Assembly: GCA_900155495.1 (NCBI GenBank)
Contig: FTLJ01000397.1
Span: 62,001-126,000, forward strand
Source of the DNA: Porogramme epimiltina
Lineage: Eukaryota; Basidiomycota; Agaricomycetes; Polyporales; Polyporaceae
Reading direction: 5' to 3'
DNA: 64,000 nt
This document shows, in pieces, positions 1-10,747 of this stretch. The notes under the pieces are model-generated. The model had not been told where the DNA came from. It was given only the letters and a program-made list of their open reading frames with translations, and did not search any database. Positions within the stretch are counted from its first letter, which is position 1; the number at the start of each line of letters is the position of its first letter. The position numbers and the translations under genes were made by a program.

Positions 1-14
1 ATTGTGGTTTCTAG

Positions 15-236
15 ATACCAGGGCCTAGCGGATCCGCGCTCAGGGACTATTCGTTCAACGATCTCTATCTCATCTCAGTCGAGCGTCGCTCTGCAGGATG
101 CCTACAACCGACCATTGGAATACGGAGGGGCGAGCTTGAGGGTGCGGCCTCTACCGTGGGATCGGGGTGGAAGAGAGGGTTTGAAGTTGCGTCCCCCATC
201 GTGGGATCGGGGTGGAAGGGAGGTGACTCGAATTGA
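15..236 (+). CDS. 3' terminal exon of an unnamed agaricomycete-family gene (partial)
   Basis: The window opens inside an intron that ends in TTCTAG at base 14. The exon after it reads IPGPSGSALRDYSFNDLYLI, then SVERRSAGCLQPTIG, and stops at 234-236. The same phase and pattern appear in the last exon of the complete gene at 17952-20578 (LVSVKRRSVGSLQPTIG), so this is the 3' end of a paralogue whose 5' part lies outside the window. After the conserved end, the reading frame continues into two units of a minisatellite, giving a tail with the repeated word VGSGWK. That tail is absent from the full-length paralogue and was probably gained when the old stop was lost. Function of the family is unknown to me. 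Homology to the downstream gene is seen directly; expression is not testable here. Confidence 0.6.
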   Translation: MPGPSGSALRDYSFNDLYLISVERRSAGCLQPTIGIRRGELEGAASTVGSGWKRGFEVASPIVGSGWKGGDSN

Positions 237-365
237 ATGCGGCCCCTATCATGGGATATGTGCGGGGGGGCGCGCTTGGAGTTGCGCCCCTTGCCGTAAG
301 ATCGGTGCAGAGGGGTGCACTTGAAGGTGTGGCCCTGCCGCCTGGGATCGGTGGGGATGCGATCC
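131..365 (+). repeat. Degenerate minisatellite, about 45-52 bp unit, five copies
   Basis: Five imperfect head-to-tail units can be read. Each contains a core like GCGGCCYCTACCGTGGGATC followed by a G-rich run (GGGGTGGAAGGGAGG or similar). The first two units are translated as the C-terminal tail of the partial gene; the other three lie after its stop. Later units diverge more than the first two. Confidence 0.6.
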
Positions 366-929
366 CGGGCAGCAGCAGAGGACCCGCGGATGGCACCAAC
401 TCCAGCGGTCTGGACTTAACCCGCCTCGGCGGAACCTCTAAAATGTCGTAGCACGTAATTCGCTCCCACTCTCATGAGGACGTTTCTTGGTTCTGCTTGG
501 AGGGACTGACTTCGGGCTTCAGATTTTTTGCATCCTACCACTTTTAAAATGCATTCAGTATTCGTTACAATGTGGTTATGTTGTCCGGGTGCTATGTATT
601 TAGCAGTGAATTGCGTTCCGGGGGAATGGGGATCAAACGTATATATTTGACTCAATAGTCATGATAGTCGACTTTCAAGGGTACTTGAAGTTATAACATG
701 ATACATGCTGGAACAGACGAAAGACATAGCCGTCACACTTCCAAGAATGTCTCGCGAGTACCTACGGGCTAGAACGAGGGGTCTCTAAACCCTTGTTAGG
801 GGGCCGATAGCGAGCAGCGAGGCCATCGCGTGCCACTTGCATCACTCATCAGTTGCGAGGCTTCTTGAAAAAGAACAAGCCGGAAAGCGACACTATAGTT
901 CGGAAGGTTTGATGAGCGGTGCATCATAT
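237..929. other. Intergenic, no gene seen
   Basis: After the minisatellite ends near 365, no supported reading frame, RNA gene or mobile element is visible up to the lectin gene, which ends at 930 on the minus strand. Confidence 0.5.
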
Positions 930-1742
930 TCAGCCACATTTTAGGATGAACTCACGATGAGCACTTGGGTCCGGCTGGGCGAAGCTTCCGAACGCGAACA
1001 CGTCCGAGCTATAGAACGGCGTGCCCTCGTTGCTGTGGTTGCCATTTCCGAAAGGCTGACGAACACACGTAAGCAGGATGAAGAAAGCGGGAGCGTGATT
1101 CGCTCGGCTCACCCCTTCAACGCGAGCGGTCCACTTCACGGTATCGAAGATCACGAAGCCGATGCTGTTGACCATCTCGCGCTTGTAGTAGGTCTGGAGT
1201 CCTGCTCGTCCAAACACCGCAGAGACAATCTCGTTCGCTGCATAAGCACGATCAACAAACTGACGAAGACGGGTTATGTGGACCAGAGCACTGACCGCCA
1301 AGGGAGACGGTGTGGCTAGGTGGGCTGAATGTACTGCCGTGAGAGCGTTTGGCGGAGCCGCCGCCAGTGACCTGGTAGGTGATGGACACGCCATCGACCT
1401 GTGGGACGAAATGAAGCAGGGCTGTTGACTGACCGAGCTAGATCACTTACGATCCAGCCGCAAGAAATATCAATCTTCTGAATAGGGTGAGCCATATCAA
1501 GCGTGTTCTTCTCTGGTATGAGAGTGAGAATACACTATGCAGCGCAGCCTAAACGATGAAGAACGCACTATCGTCATTGAGGACGAAGTTGCTAGAGAAC
1601 AATAAAATCGACGTCAGTTCAGATTCGTCGAGGATTTATGGCGCTAATACGTGCCATCCCCATTCATGAAGTACAAGTCGTTGGATTGCTCCCCGACGAG
1701 ACCGCCCACAATGGAGGTACCGATAAAGTTCTGCATGGTCAT
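930..1742 (-). CDS. Jacalin-like lectin domain protein
   Basis: Six exons on the minus strand (1742-1651, 1591-1555, 1510-1451, 1398-1296, 1237-1113, 1055-930) join in frame to about 180 residues. The whole protein is close to one jacalin-type beta-prism domain. The N-terminal strand has IVGGLVG, followed by IQKIDISCGWIVDGVSITYQ and a GG-HG stretch. The middle has NEIVSAVFG and NSIGFVIFDT. The C-terminal part has EGTPFYSSDVFAFGSF, matching the family's fG...G..F...v..f.G end. Jacalin-like lectins bind mannose-, galactose- or related glycans; in basidiomycetes they are usually small cytoplasmic or secreted lectins, often linked to defence or fruiting. No signal peptide is visible. The first methionine was chosen because it starts just before the conserved glycine-rich strand. 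The last exon boundary is uncertain: a GTGAGT lies near 942, so the C-terminus could differ. The fold assignment is by eye. Confidence 0.65.
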
Positions 1743-3505
1743 GGTAGGAAGGATGCAAAGAAGAGTAAGGAGACAAGGCGATGGTAGACAGACTGTCTTT
1801 CCTCTGAGCCTTATATACTGGATTCGGTGGGTCCGTGCCCCTCTAATACGGATAACGAGAAGCACGTAGTGACAAACCTAGAATTATTCTGCAGAAGCGA
1901 TTCATTTAAGAAGCACCGTCGTTGAAGTATGAAACAGTTACTCACCTGAGGTTTTTGACATTGCCATAAGGATGGCAGGCTTTCTATTCGATAGTAAACA
2001 CCCGGCGACGTTGTTGTCAGGTACACGCATGCCGAACGTTCAGCAGGAGTACCTCACCACAATCCACGGGACGTGCCCGGACGGTCCCTCTCGCCGGAGT
2101 GGCGAGCGTCTTGAAGCTGGACCCGAGGACGCCCATCCGGATCCTCTCCTTTTCTCGTGAAGCGGTCGTTTGGCCGGTTTCGCGCTGACGGGTGGATGTG
2201 AATTCCTGTCCGAATCTTAGGTACCCGATTCTGGTTTGAAGGGCACATGCTCACCTTCCACTGGCTTTCCTTCCACCGGCTTCTGGAGACAATGTCGTCA
2301 AAACGGACTCCTCTGTCGTCTGGTCATATGTTTCGCGCGATGCGATTCTGGGGACTCGGGAGGTCAGTTCAGGGCTTCAACTGTAATTGACGCTAGAATT
2401 GGGCCTCACCGAGACTAATTCGCGTAGGACCTGCATGCCAGCCAGTTAGCACCGGGAGGTTCCACCGGGCGATGAAGCCAAAGCCGTAAGAACACCATAA
2501 AGCGACTCGCGAGAGGCTCGATGCAACACACATACGCCGACACGATGTGGCAACAAAGCCCTGCACAACCGGCCGCCCGCCATTGGTCCGGACGACGGCA
2601 CCGCCCCGCCGACGCATGAGGTGCGCACGCGACCGCCCGCCAAAAATCGCTCAAAACCGAGTCATTGACGTCGTCGGGCGCCTCTCGCCTGCACACATGG
2701 CCGACGCGCGCAAAAATCCACACTCCTCATGTCCTCGGAGAGCTCAGCGCTCAGCAGTCGGTGGCACACTGCGGCCCACGCAAAGAGCAAGCGCGGTCGG
2801 GTGGGTTCCGGTGAAAAAGACAGCATCCGATTAGCCAATGTACAGACAGGTAGAGAGCCTATGCGGAGGTATATGGAGACTGTGTGTACCGTACGTTCTA
2901 CGCCTAAAATGCCTAGATGCAAATGCGGAGAGAGCATGTGTCGAGACAGACGGAGTGCAGGTGGGGAATGCGATGCTGTGCGGGCAATGCAATGCGATGC
3001 GCGATGCGAGAGAGAGGGATAGAGAGAGAGAAGGAAAAGAAGCAGAGGGAAGAGATAGAGAGGAATAGACAGAGATACGGAGAGAAAAAATGCTACAGCA
3101 AGAGAGGAGAGACGGAGCCTAACGTGGACAGAAGGGGATCCAGGGAACCGCGGTCCGAGCCGGGTCTACGGCGTAAACCATGTGAAAGGCGTCGGGGGGA
3201 GGAAGGGGCAATGGGCGGAGAGCCGGAAGCCTGCGCCTCCGGGCCGAGGGAAGGGGAGAAAATGCGGGGACGGTGTCATAACTTAGCAGGGGTGGGGAGG
3301 TGGGGGGAGGAGGGGCAGAAGCCGTGCGATGTCCAAAACGGGTCGTCGAAGGTCGTCAACGGGCTCGTGAATACACAAGGGCGGGGAGCCGACCTGCACA
3401 AAGCCAAAGCCAAGCCAAGAAAGCCGTCAGCACTCCCTCCCCGAACACAGCGACGATCCCGGACTCACCGAGCAGCGAGTGGCGAGCGGGATGCGCGATC
3501 CGCGC
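1743..3505. other. Intergenic, including a purine-rich tract
   Basis: No convincing gene. Bases about 3004-3100 are a GA-rich simple-sequence tract (repeated GAGAGA and AGAGATAGAG). The rest holds only short unsupported frames. Confidence 0.5.
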
Positions 3506-4240
3506 TCAGAGCACCTCGTGCTTCTCATCGATCCACGCCGCACGCTCAAACGTGCGCACGTACTCGTGCTGCGGGCCCGTCTCGGGGCTGAGCGGGTACC
3601 GCTTGCACTTCTCGACCGTCTTCCACTCCTCCGCGATCATCCGCAGCGCGTCGTCCCCGTCCTTCGCCGTCCCGCGCTCGACGAGCCAGCAGCCGACGAT
3701 GAGCCCCGTGCGCCCGATGCCGCCGCGGCAGTGCACGGCCGCGATGCGCCCGCGCGACTCGTTGTCGCGCAGGACGTGCATGATCTTGCGCACGACGTCG
3801 ACGCTCTCGGGGAGCGAGCGGTCGCGGATCGGGAAGTTGTGGTACTCCACCTCGCGCGGGTCGATGCCGACGAGCGTGCAGCGCTCGGTGAGGTGCGGCG
3901 AGTACGGGAAGAGCTCGTGCGGCTCCGTGAGGTCGATGAAGGTGCGCACGCCGGCGAGGAGGAGCGCGTCGAGCTTCTGCTGCGTCTGCTTGCGCGCAAT
4001 TTGCGCGGGCGTCAGCGGGCAGTACGGGAACTCGCACGCGACGAGCTGGGGGGTCGCCCAGTACGAGTTGGGGATCGGCCGGGGCCGGTGGTTGCGGATG
4101 CGGACAGTTGGTGACGGGGGGGTCGAGGTGGACGGCCTGGGGAGGGCAGGGGCGACACGGTCGCGTGGGTGGGACTGGGGATGGCGGAGGCCCGAGGGGA
4201 CGCCGGCTGGAAGAGAGAGCTCGTAGGCGGTGGCAGACAT
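3506..4240 (-). CDS. Protein tyrosine / dual-specificity phosphatase
   Basis: A single uninterrupted 244-residue frame. The C-terminal two thirds is a cysteine-based phosphatase domain. The P-loop reads VHCRGGIGRTGLI (the CX5R signature, HCxxGxxRTG) near residue 167. An upstream IRDRS supplies the likely general acid aspartate. The domain begins near NSYWATPQLVACEFP, typical of small single-domain phosphatases related to bacterial and fungal DSP-like enzymes. The first 55 residues are proline-rich and low complexity. The reaction is hydrolysis of phosphotyrosine, possibly also phosphoserine/threonine or another phospho-substrate; the true substrate cannot be read from sequence. No signal peptide or membrane segment. 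Lack of introns is unusual for this window. A long plus-strand frame over the same bases is a GC-driven shadow. Confidence 0.88.
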   Translation of the reverse strand: MSATAYELSLPAGVPSGLRHPQSHPRDRVAPALPRPSTSTPPSPTVRIRNHRPRPIPNSYWATPQLVACEFPYCPLTPAQIARKQTQQKLDALLLAGVRTFIDLTEPHELFPYSPHLTERCTLVGIDPREVEYHNFPIRDRSLPESVDVVRKIMHVLRDNESRGRIAAVHCRGGIGRTGLIVGCWLVERGTAKDGDDALRMIAEEWKTVEKCKRYPLSPETGPQHEYVRTFERAAWIDEKHEVL

Positions 4241-4317
4241 GATGGGCGTAAAGAGCTGTTCGTAGGCTGGTGGGTGGGGAGGGGACGAGTGACGGAGTGG
4301 AAGGAGGAAGAGGCGGT

Positions 4318-4324
4318 TATATGC
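4318..4324 (-). promoter_or_regulatory. TATA-like element upstream of the phosphatase
   Basis: On the minus strand this reads CATATAA, about 80 bases upstream of the start codon at 4240, a typical distance for a fungal TATA box. No other evidence. Confidence 0.35.
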
Positions 4325-5568
4325 GAGTGGTCGAAAAGAAGAAGGGGCTCGCTCGGAGTCGAAACGCGCCCCAAGAGTCCGCGAGCCGCCGGAGCGGAAC
4401 CCGAAGCGACCACGTGGATAACGTAAGCTGTGCCCGCCTCTCGCCTCCCGTCAATTGGCCCCCAACCGCCGCCAGCGCGCGCAGACGTCTTCTTTTGTGC
4501 CCGCTTTTGTTGTTTCTCCATTGACCGTTGACCTGCAGTCCTGGATGACTCCAGCGCACATCAGGGCCGCTGTAGGCCTTCTGTTCAGCGTAGGGGGGAG
4601 GAAGGGCAGGACAGCCTCAACGGTCGCGACGCCCAAGGCGGGTCTGGCGCGCCAAGATCTAGACCGAGGGACTGGACACTGAGGCTCCACCGAGATGGCG
4701 TCCATCGTTGGGTGTCGACGCCTCGATCGCGCCCTCCCCATTGGGTATCGCCTCCCCGCCCCGCCTACTCACCTTTGGCCAAGAATGTCCGCCTGTTTCC
4801 CGGGCACTCTCTCAGACTCCCTCCTCCGTGGCCCCCTGACGCCCTCCCAGGCCACCTGTTGAACCCCGTGAGCGCCGTGGGGAAGGCCACCCCGCATCTC
4901 CCCTCTTCTTTCATATCTCTCGACAGCCTGCCGAACCTGCGGGCCACGATCGGATCCAAACAGCAAGCCACCAGGAGCAGGGACCCACTATTCCTCAGAT
5001 CTGCCAGCTGGCCCCTTCTCGGTCGCTCACCCCGTGTCCAAATTTAGGATTAGACACGTCGGCCCCTCTCCTCGTCGTGGCCTGGGGCCCTGGACGCGAA
5101 CCCGAAACCGACAGATGATCTGGCCCGCCCCACCAGGTCCATCCCGGTCCCCCCCATCCAACCCTATCCGCGGACACTCCGGCCACCGACACGGACATGC
5201 ACGATCCCCCCAACCCCCAGAAAACCCCGACTCCGCGAAATGCACATACGGGGCGCCCATATAACGCACCACGCGCGCCTTATCTCTGTGCACGCCGCGG
5301 CCGCGCTGCGCCCGCCGCCACCACCTGTTCTTCGCGTTCCCACCGCCGCGCCCTCCCGGCCCCCCAGCACGCTCGCGCGCGCCTCGCGCGAGCCCGGCAA
5401 GGCCGGAATATCCCCCGCCATTCATAGCGTTCGCCCCGCGGCGCGCACGCCGTTCGCGCCCCTGGCGGCGGTGTCCAACCGCGGCCTATTCGGACCCGCG
5501 TTACGCCCTCCCCATCGTCCCGCAGTGCTAAATGCGAGCGCGCGTCGGGCGCGCTCGGAACCTTGGGC
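4325..5568. other. GC-rich intergenic region
   Basis: Between the phosphatase promoter and the first array spacer. Several frames are open only because of high GC; none shows conserved motifs or sensible codon pattern. No gene supported. Confidence 0.5.
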
Positions 5569-7100
5569 CTTAGCACGCTTCTGCCTTTCAAACACGCTCT
5601 CGCCCGAAGCGGCGCGAAGCGCGAAGGGTGGAGCCACGCCAGCGCCAGCGTCGGGGATAGGCTCACCGGCGCGGACGCCTTCGCGAACCGCGCCCTGCCT
5701 CGGGCGGGACCCCGTGCCGCTGCTCGTCGCTTCGCGGGGTCCTCGAGGCGCGCCCGCCCCTCCGTCTGCGAGCACGAGGCTCCCTGCGCCCGCATGTGTT
5801 TGGCGAGATGCGTCCGGGGGGCGCGTCACTTGACCCGCGCGGTGTCCAACACACGCAAAGTTGCAAACCTCCTTGCTACACCGGTGCGTCTATCTGCCTG
5901 TCACGCGGTAGTTTGTGGCCCCTGTCCTGCTGGGAGGTGCGCTTCTGACCGGTTATCAATTTCAGCCCGTGTTAGGTATTCGGACTACCTCCGACCGAAA
6001 CGGAAAGCAGTACCGCGGCCCATCGAATGGAAGACGGGCGTGTGCTGCAGCTCGGCCACCACGCCTGCGGTGGCCACCTTGCCGCCCGATGATCCAACGT
6101 ATGTCTACTTTCCGCCTTCCATCGCATATACCTTTGCTCAAAGCTGGCAGGTCTCCTACTTTCCTTGGGCACGCCGCCCTGTGGCACAGCTAACATCACG
6201 ACACGCGACTACTGCACCTCGTCCTTGCGCACACCCTTCAACCCCGAGCACCGCCACTTTCGAAAGAGAAACAAGGCTGAGCCTCTTCTCAGCCCCTGCC
6301 GGGTCCTCTCATATCCGCTCCCGTGAACCTTGCTGCAGTGCCCCGGCTGCGCCCCTGTAAGGCCGTCCAGACCCCACGCATGGGGTCTCACGATCCAGGC
6401 CCCTTCGAAGTCGCCCTTTGATGGAAGAAGGGGGAGGGGAGGGAGGGGAAGAGGGTGAGCTCGGCACCGCGTCCTTCTTGGCCTTTGCTCTTCAGCAATG
6501 TATCAGTCTAGGTCAAATACCCAGTGTTTGCAACGATTGAGGGGAGTCCATCAACTGGTCCCGCGGGGACTCGCTGTACGACAGCATGTACGAAAGTGGC
6601 GGTTGGTGACGTTGTGCACGATGCCCGGCTCGGCCGACGAAAGTCCATAAACGTGAGTAAGCCAACCCCATGTCGAACCAAGATACGATTGTAACGAGAT
6701 CTCCGAAGGATTGGCCTGGGCCCAGTTGCTAGCGAATGTTAGCTGAATAGCCAGCGCGGCTGCCACGGTTAAGGTGACGTAGGTGCGTACCAGTTATGCA
6801 TATCCGCCACTGACCGGGCTGACGTCGGCGGTAAAGGCTACAAGGACACCCAGGCGACGAGCAAACGCTCGCTTTGAGTCACCTCATGTCTGTCGAAGAT
6901 ACAGCCGACCCTCAAGGACGATGCTTTAGTGACACTGAAGTTTTAAACTCGCCGTGGCTTACGAGTTTGAATTCTAATTGAGTTTGATTGTCGATAAAAG
7001 CTCTTAAGCAGCCGACCGCGATTCAGAGATAGCTGTAGCTCTCTCCCCAACCACCACACCCCACATTCCTGAAGAGACTTCCACTATCCCGGGTACTACC
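5569..7100 (+). repeat. Array spacer 1
   Basis: First copy of the conserved spacer. From about 5900 to 6470 it aligns almost base for base with spacer 2 (for example AAAGCAGTACCGCGGCCCAT in both). It contains long frames open on both strands, but neither strand is clearly coding. Its 5' edge fades near 5569 with no gene 3' end before it, marking the left border of the array. The last 110 bases carry the shared promoter-like element. Confidence 0.75.
6989..7006 (+). promoter_or_regulatory. Shared promoter-like element of array copy A
   Basis: Core TCGATAAAAGCTCTTAAGC about 110 bases before the start codon at 7101. The same core is in front of copies B and C at almost the same distance, which suggests a TATA-type or upstream activating element. 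Confidence 0.4.
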
Positions 7101-9196
7101 ATGTTCCCCTCGTTTCCAAAGCCCACCGTAGACGTCGCTCAAGCAGAGGAGCCACCGGTATGTTCCTTCGCCTCCAACTCATCGGTGTTCAGTAGCTTGA
7201 CTCTTATCTGGCGGTAACGCTAGGTTCCGCCAGAACTCTCCGCCTTTCCCCATGAGCTCTTCGTTCACAACATATTCCCCCATCTTTCGGCGTGGGAGAT
7301 CTTCCAACTCGGCTCGACCAACAAGATGTTCAAGCAGCTCGCCCACGACGACACGTACTGGAGGCAGAAACTCCAAGAAGATTATAACTTCCCAGTGAAC
7401 AGCACGGCGCGCATGACTGGATGGCTATTTTTGTACAAAAAGGTCCGAAATGCGCAGTTATATGTCTGGGGGTGCGACACGTTCCTTACGTTGCGAATAT
7501 GCCTTCGTGTGCTCATTATGTTACATTATTACCAGCTGCAACTCCAAAGGGCGCATGGGGGATCCTCACCTGAGGGGCGTCACAAGCCCCACCCGCCTAG
7601 CCATCCCGGGTGCCCACATTGTTTCGTTGGTCGCCGGCGGCTGGTAAGTGACTAATATACAAACGTTGCGCACACCAATCCCATCAAATTCAAGGTCTTT
7701 CACTGCTATAGACTCTAAGGGGGACATTTACATTTGGGGTAAGCTCTGTCGAAGACGATACGTCTACAGGGGCCAACTCATACTGACATATCACTTTCTC
7801 TTTAGGTACCCTCCATGGGGAGTATATGGGTGAACGGGAGGGTGACGACTTTGGCGACCCTAGGTGTACAGCGCGTCGCCCGATGCGCCTCCAGCTCCCC
7901 GTGAAGTATCACGCCATCAGGTATGTACCCAGTTCTACCGATTCCGATAGAGACATTCCACTCACCATCTGACAATCCCGGCCAGCTGCGGTCGCATGCA
8001 CGTGACGGCCATGGGCCAAGACGCGAGCGTCTGGACGTTCACGTCGTGGGGTCGTCCCTTCCGTCTTGCCTCTCCGTACATCAATAAGACCTCCCTCGAA
8101 ACTACCCCGGTCCAAGTTGAAAGCGGATGGAATTTCTCGGCCATCCTCACAGCATCCGGGGACGTCCTTTTTTACCAACCTCTTGGAAGGGGGTTCCAAA
8201 CGGTCTCCGGGAGGATGGAAGCCGTAAGAGTTACCCCAGACGCTGAAAACGTCATCCCGTGCGTTCCTTGGGTGCTCGACGGGGAGGGCGCCAACTTGGT
8301 CAGGCTTCCTGGCATCCCCACCACGCTTCCGAACCTTCTCCGCACAGGCCTCCGGCAGGGTACTCTGAGCCAAAGGACGAAGCTCGTGAAGATCGCCGGA
8401 CTCAGTAACGACATCATCGGCTTGACGAACAAAGGCCACGTCCTAAAATTTGTTCCGAATACAGACAGCTGGGAATACGTATGTCTAACATTTCGTAGCT
8501 TCTGGGGGGCCGACGGCACTGACACTCTCTCCGCAGCTCCCTCTCTTCAGCGACATTGATGAGATTGGCAGGGAGATGCAGCGTTCTGCAGGGCCAGGCA
8601 CGGTGCCGGTGGGCGACCTGCCGGATGCGATGCGCATCACGCACGTACGTCCCTCGGCACAACACCCGCACACACCGAGCGCTGACACACCCTAAGATCT
8701 CCGGCAGGCACAAGACATTCTTCGCGTACTCCGTCGGCGCACGCTCGATGGTACTCATGGGCAGTATGGGAGAAAGCATAGTACGGCCCACGATCATCCC
8801 CACCCTTCAACAAGAACATGCTCACAATGCCGTCGTCTCTGTCGTCGTCGGAGACTACCACTACGGCGCGCTCACCGCTTCGGGCCGCCTCCTCACTTGG
8901 GGTGCGTACTCGGATGGCGCGCTGGGGCTGGGGCCGGGCGTGGGCAGGAATCCGGACGTGAAAGTCCCGACAGAGGTGCGCTTCGGTGCCGACGCTGACG
9001 TCGAGGAAGACGGCAGACGGCGCATGTTCTGCTTTGGCGCGACTGCGTCCGGCTGGCACACGGGCGCGCTTGTAATCGATTTGGATGTGCGTATTCGTTG
9101 GACGTTTGACTCCGCCTTACGCTGATTGGTGTGCTTCTTTCCACTTAGGAGGTAGAGCAGGACGACGACGTGGAGCATGTGGATGCGGATGCTTGA
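7101..9196 (+). CDS. F-box / RCC1-repeat protein, array copy A (SCF-associated factor 1-like)
   Basis: Multi-exon gene with the same intron positions as copy B. Exon 1 is 57 nt, as in B. The F-box follows the first intron (ELSAFPHELFVHNIFPHLSA, then a second helix ending FKQLAHDDTYW). RCC1/BLIP-II repeat strands follow: YVWG, SKGRMG, AIDSKGDIYIWG, SVWTFTSWGRP, IIGLTNKGHVLKF, YGALTASGRLLTWG, ALGLGPGVG and FCFGATASGWHTGALV. F-box proteins link a substrate to the SCF ubiquitin ligase through Skp1, and the RCC1 beta-propeller is the likely substrate-binding part, as in yeast Saf1, which targets Aah1. The substrate here is unknown. No internal stop or frameshift was found. It is the most diverged copy: it has GAYSDG where B and C have GRFMEG. 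The C-terminus is acidic. Confidence 0.85.
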
Positions 9197-10747
9197 AGAG
9201 CAATTGGTGGCTCTGTGTGGTGACTACCCCTACAGAAAGAAGAGAAATTGTCGCTTTGTGAGATTCAAATTTCATAATATCTAACTAGAAGCGCGCCCTG
9301 GGAGAATTGGTGCTCTTCTGCCTTTCAAACGTTTACGAAACGAGGCGATGGGAGTCGGGCCGTGAAGGGGGAAGCCGCTCCCGCTTCGGGAATAAATAGG
9401 CTCACCGGTGTGGACGCCTTCACGAACCCTGCCCAAACCCGGGCGGGACCCCGTGCCGCTGTTCGCGGGGTCCTCGAGGCGCGCCCGCCCCTCCGTCTAC
9501 GAGCACGAGGCGGCCTGCGCGCGCATGTGTTTGGCGAGATGCGTCCGGGGGGCGCGTCACTTGACCCGCACGGTGTCCAACACACGCAAAGTTGCAAACC
9601 TCACCGGTGCATCTATCTGCCTGTCACGCGTGAACCTGTAGTCCCTTTCCTGCCAGGAGGTGCGCTTCTGACCGTTTATCAATTGCGATCTATAACAGGT
9701 ATTCGGACTACCTCCGACCGAAGCGGAAAGCAGTACCGCGGCCCATCGAATGGAAGACGGGCGTGTGCTGCAGCTCGGCCACCGCGCCTACGGTGGCCAC
9801 CTTGCTGCCCGATGATCCAACGTATGTCTATTTTCCGCCTTCCATCGTGTATACCTTTGTCCAAAGCTGGCAGGTCTCCTACTTTCCTTGGGCGCGCGGT
9901 CTCGTAGTACAGCCAGCGCCACAACACGCGATAACTGCAACTCGTCCTCGCGCATACTCATCGGCCCAACGCCGAGCACCGCAACTTTCGAAAGAGAAAC
10001 AAGACCGACCCTCTTCTGGGCCCCTGCCGGGTCCTCTCATATCCGCTCCCGTGAACCTTGCTGCTACGCCCCTGTAGGACCGCCCAGACCCCACGCATGG
10101 GGTCCCACGATCCAGGCCCCTTCGAAGTCGCCCCTTGATGGAGGAAGAAGAGAGGGGAGGGAGGGAAGAGGGTGAACTCGCCCCCCGTCGTTCCTGGCTT
10201 CCGCTCCTCAGCAATATATCAAACTAATACAACTAGCCAGGGTATGCGACGATTGAGGGAAGCCCATCAACTGGTCCCGCGGGGACTCGCTGTACGAAAG
10301 CATGTACGAAGGCGGCGGCTGGTGACGTTGTCCACGATGCCCGGCTCGCCCGAGGAAAGTCCTTAAACCAGACCGGCCGGTGCAAAGGCGGGAGACGGCG
10401 CTGCGACAGCTGCGAGGTGAGTAAGCTAGCTCCATATTCAACTTTGATACGTTCGTTCTAAGATGTTCAAAGGACACTATGCGGACGTCGACGCTAAAGG
10501 CTACTGCATGTGCTCAAAGGGCCAAAGATATAGCCAACCGTCAATGACGATGACCCACCCGGTGGCGCTGAAGCTTCAAGCTCGCCGCGGTTTAAGGACA
10601 AGGATCAATTTCAATTGACTTTGATGATCGATAAAGACTTTTGAGCCACCGGCTGCGACCCAGATTTAGCCGTAACCATAACTCTCTCCTCTCGACTACC
10701 ACGCCACAAATCCCCCCTATGCCAGGTATTACTACTATTATACTACT
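9197..10747 (+). repeat. Array spacer 2
   Basis: Second copy of the spacer between genes A and B. It is the one most like spacer 1, especially 9690-10160. It contains open frames on both strands, but differences from spacer 1 fall at all three codon positions, so coding is not supported. It carries the shared promoter-like element near 10628. Confidence 0.75.
10628..10645 (+). promoter_or_regulatory. Shared promoter-like element of array copy B
   Basis: Core TCGATAAAGACTTTTGAGC, 120 bases before the start codon at 10748. Nearly identical to the cores before copies A and C. Confidence 0.4.

Noticed and set aside
3004..3100. GA-rich tract as part of a coding frame
   Set aside because: Simple-sequence DNA; the glutamate/arginine-rich frame across it is an artefact.
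3300..4226. Long plus-strand frames over the phosphatase gene
   Set aside because: They are shadows of the minus-strand phosphatase, kept open by high GC; no domain motifs.
5240..5833. Open frames on both strands in the GC-rich region before the array
   Set aside because: Arginine- and alanine-rich, overlapping in opposite strands, no motifs and not conserved in the other spacers.
9362..9907. Spacer frame as a possible gene
   Set aside because: The frame is broken in spacer 3 and differences between copies show no third-position bias; kept only as an open question.
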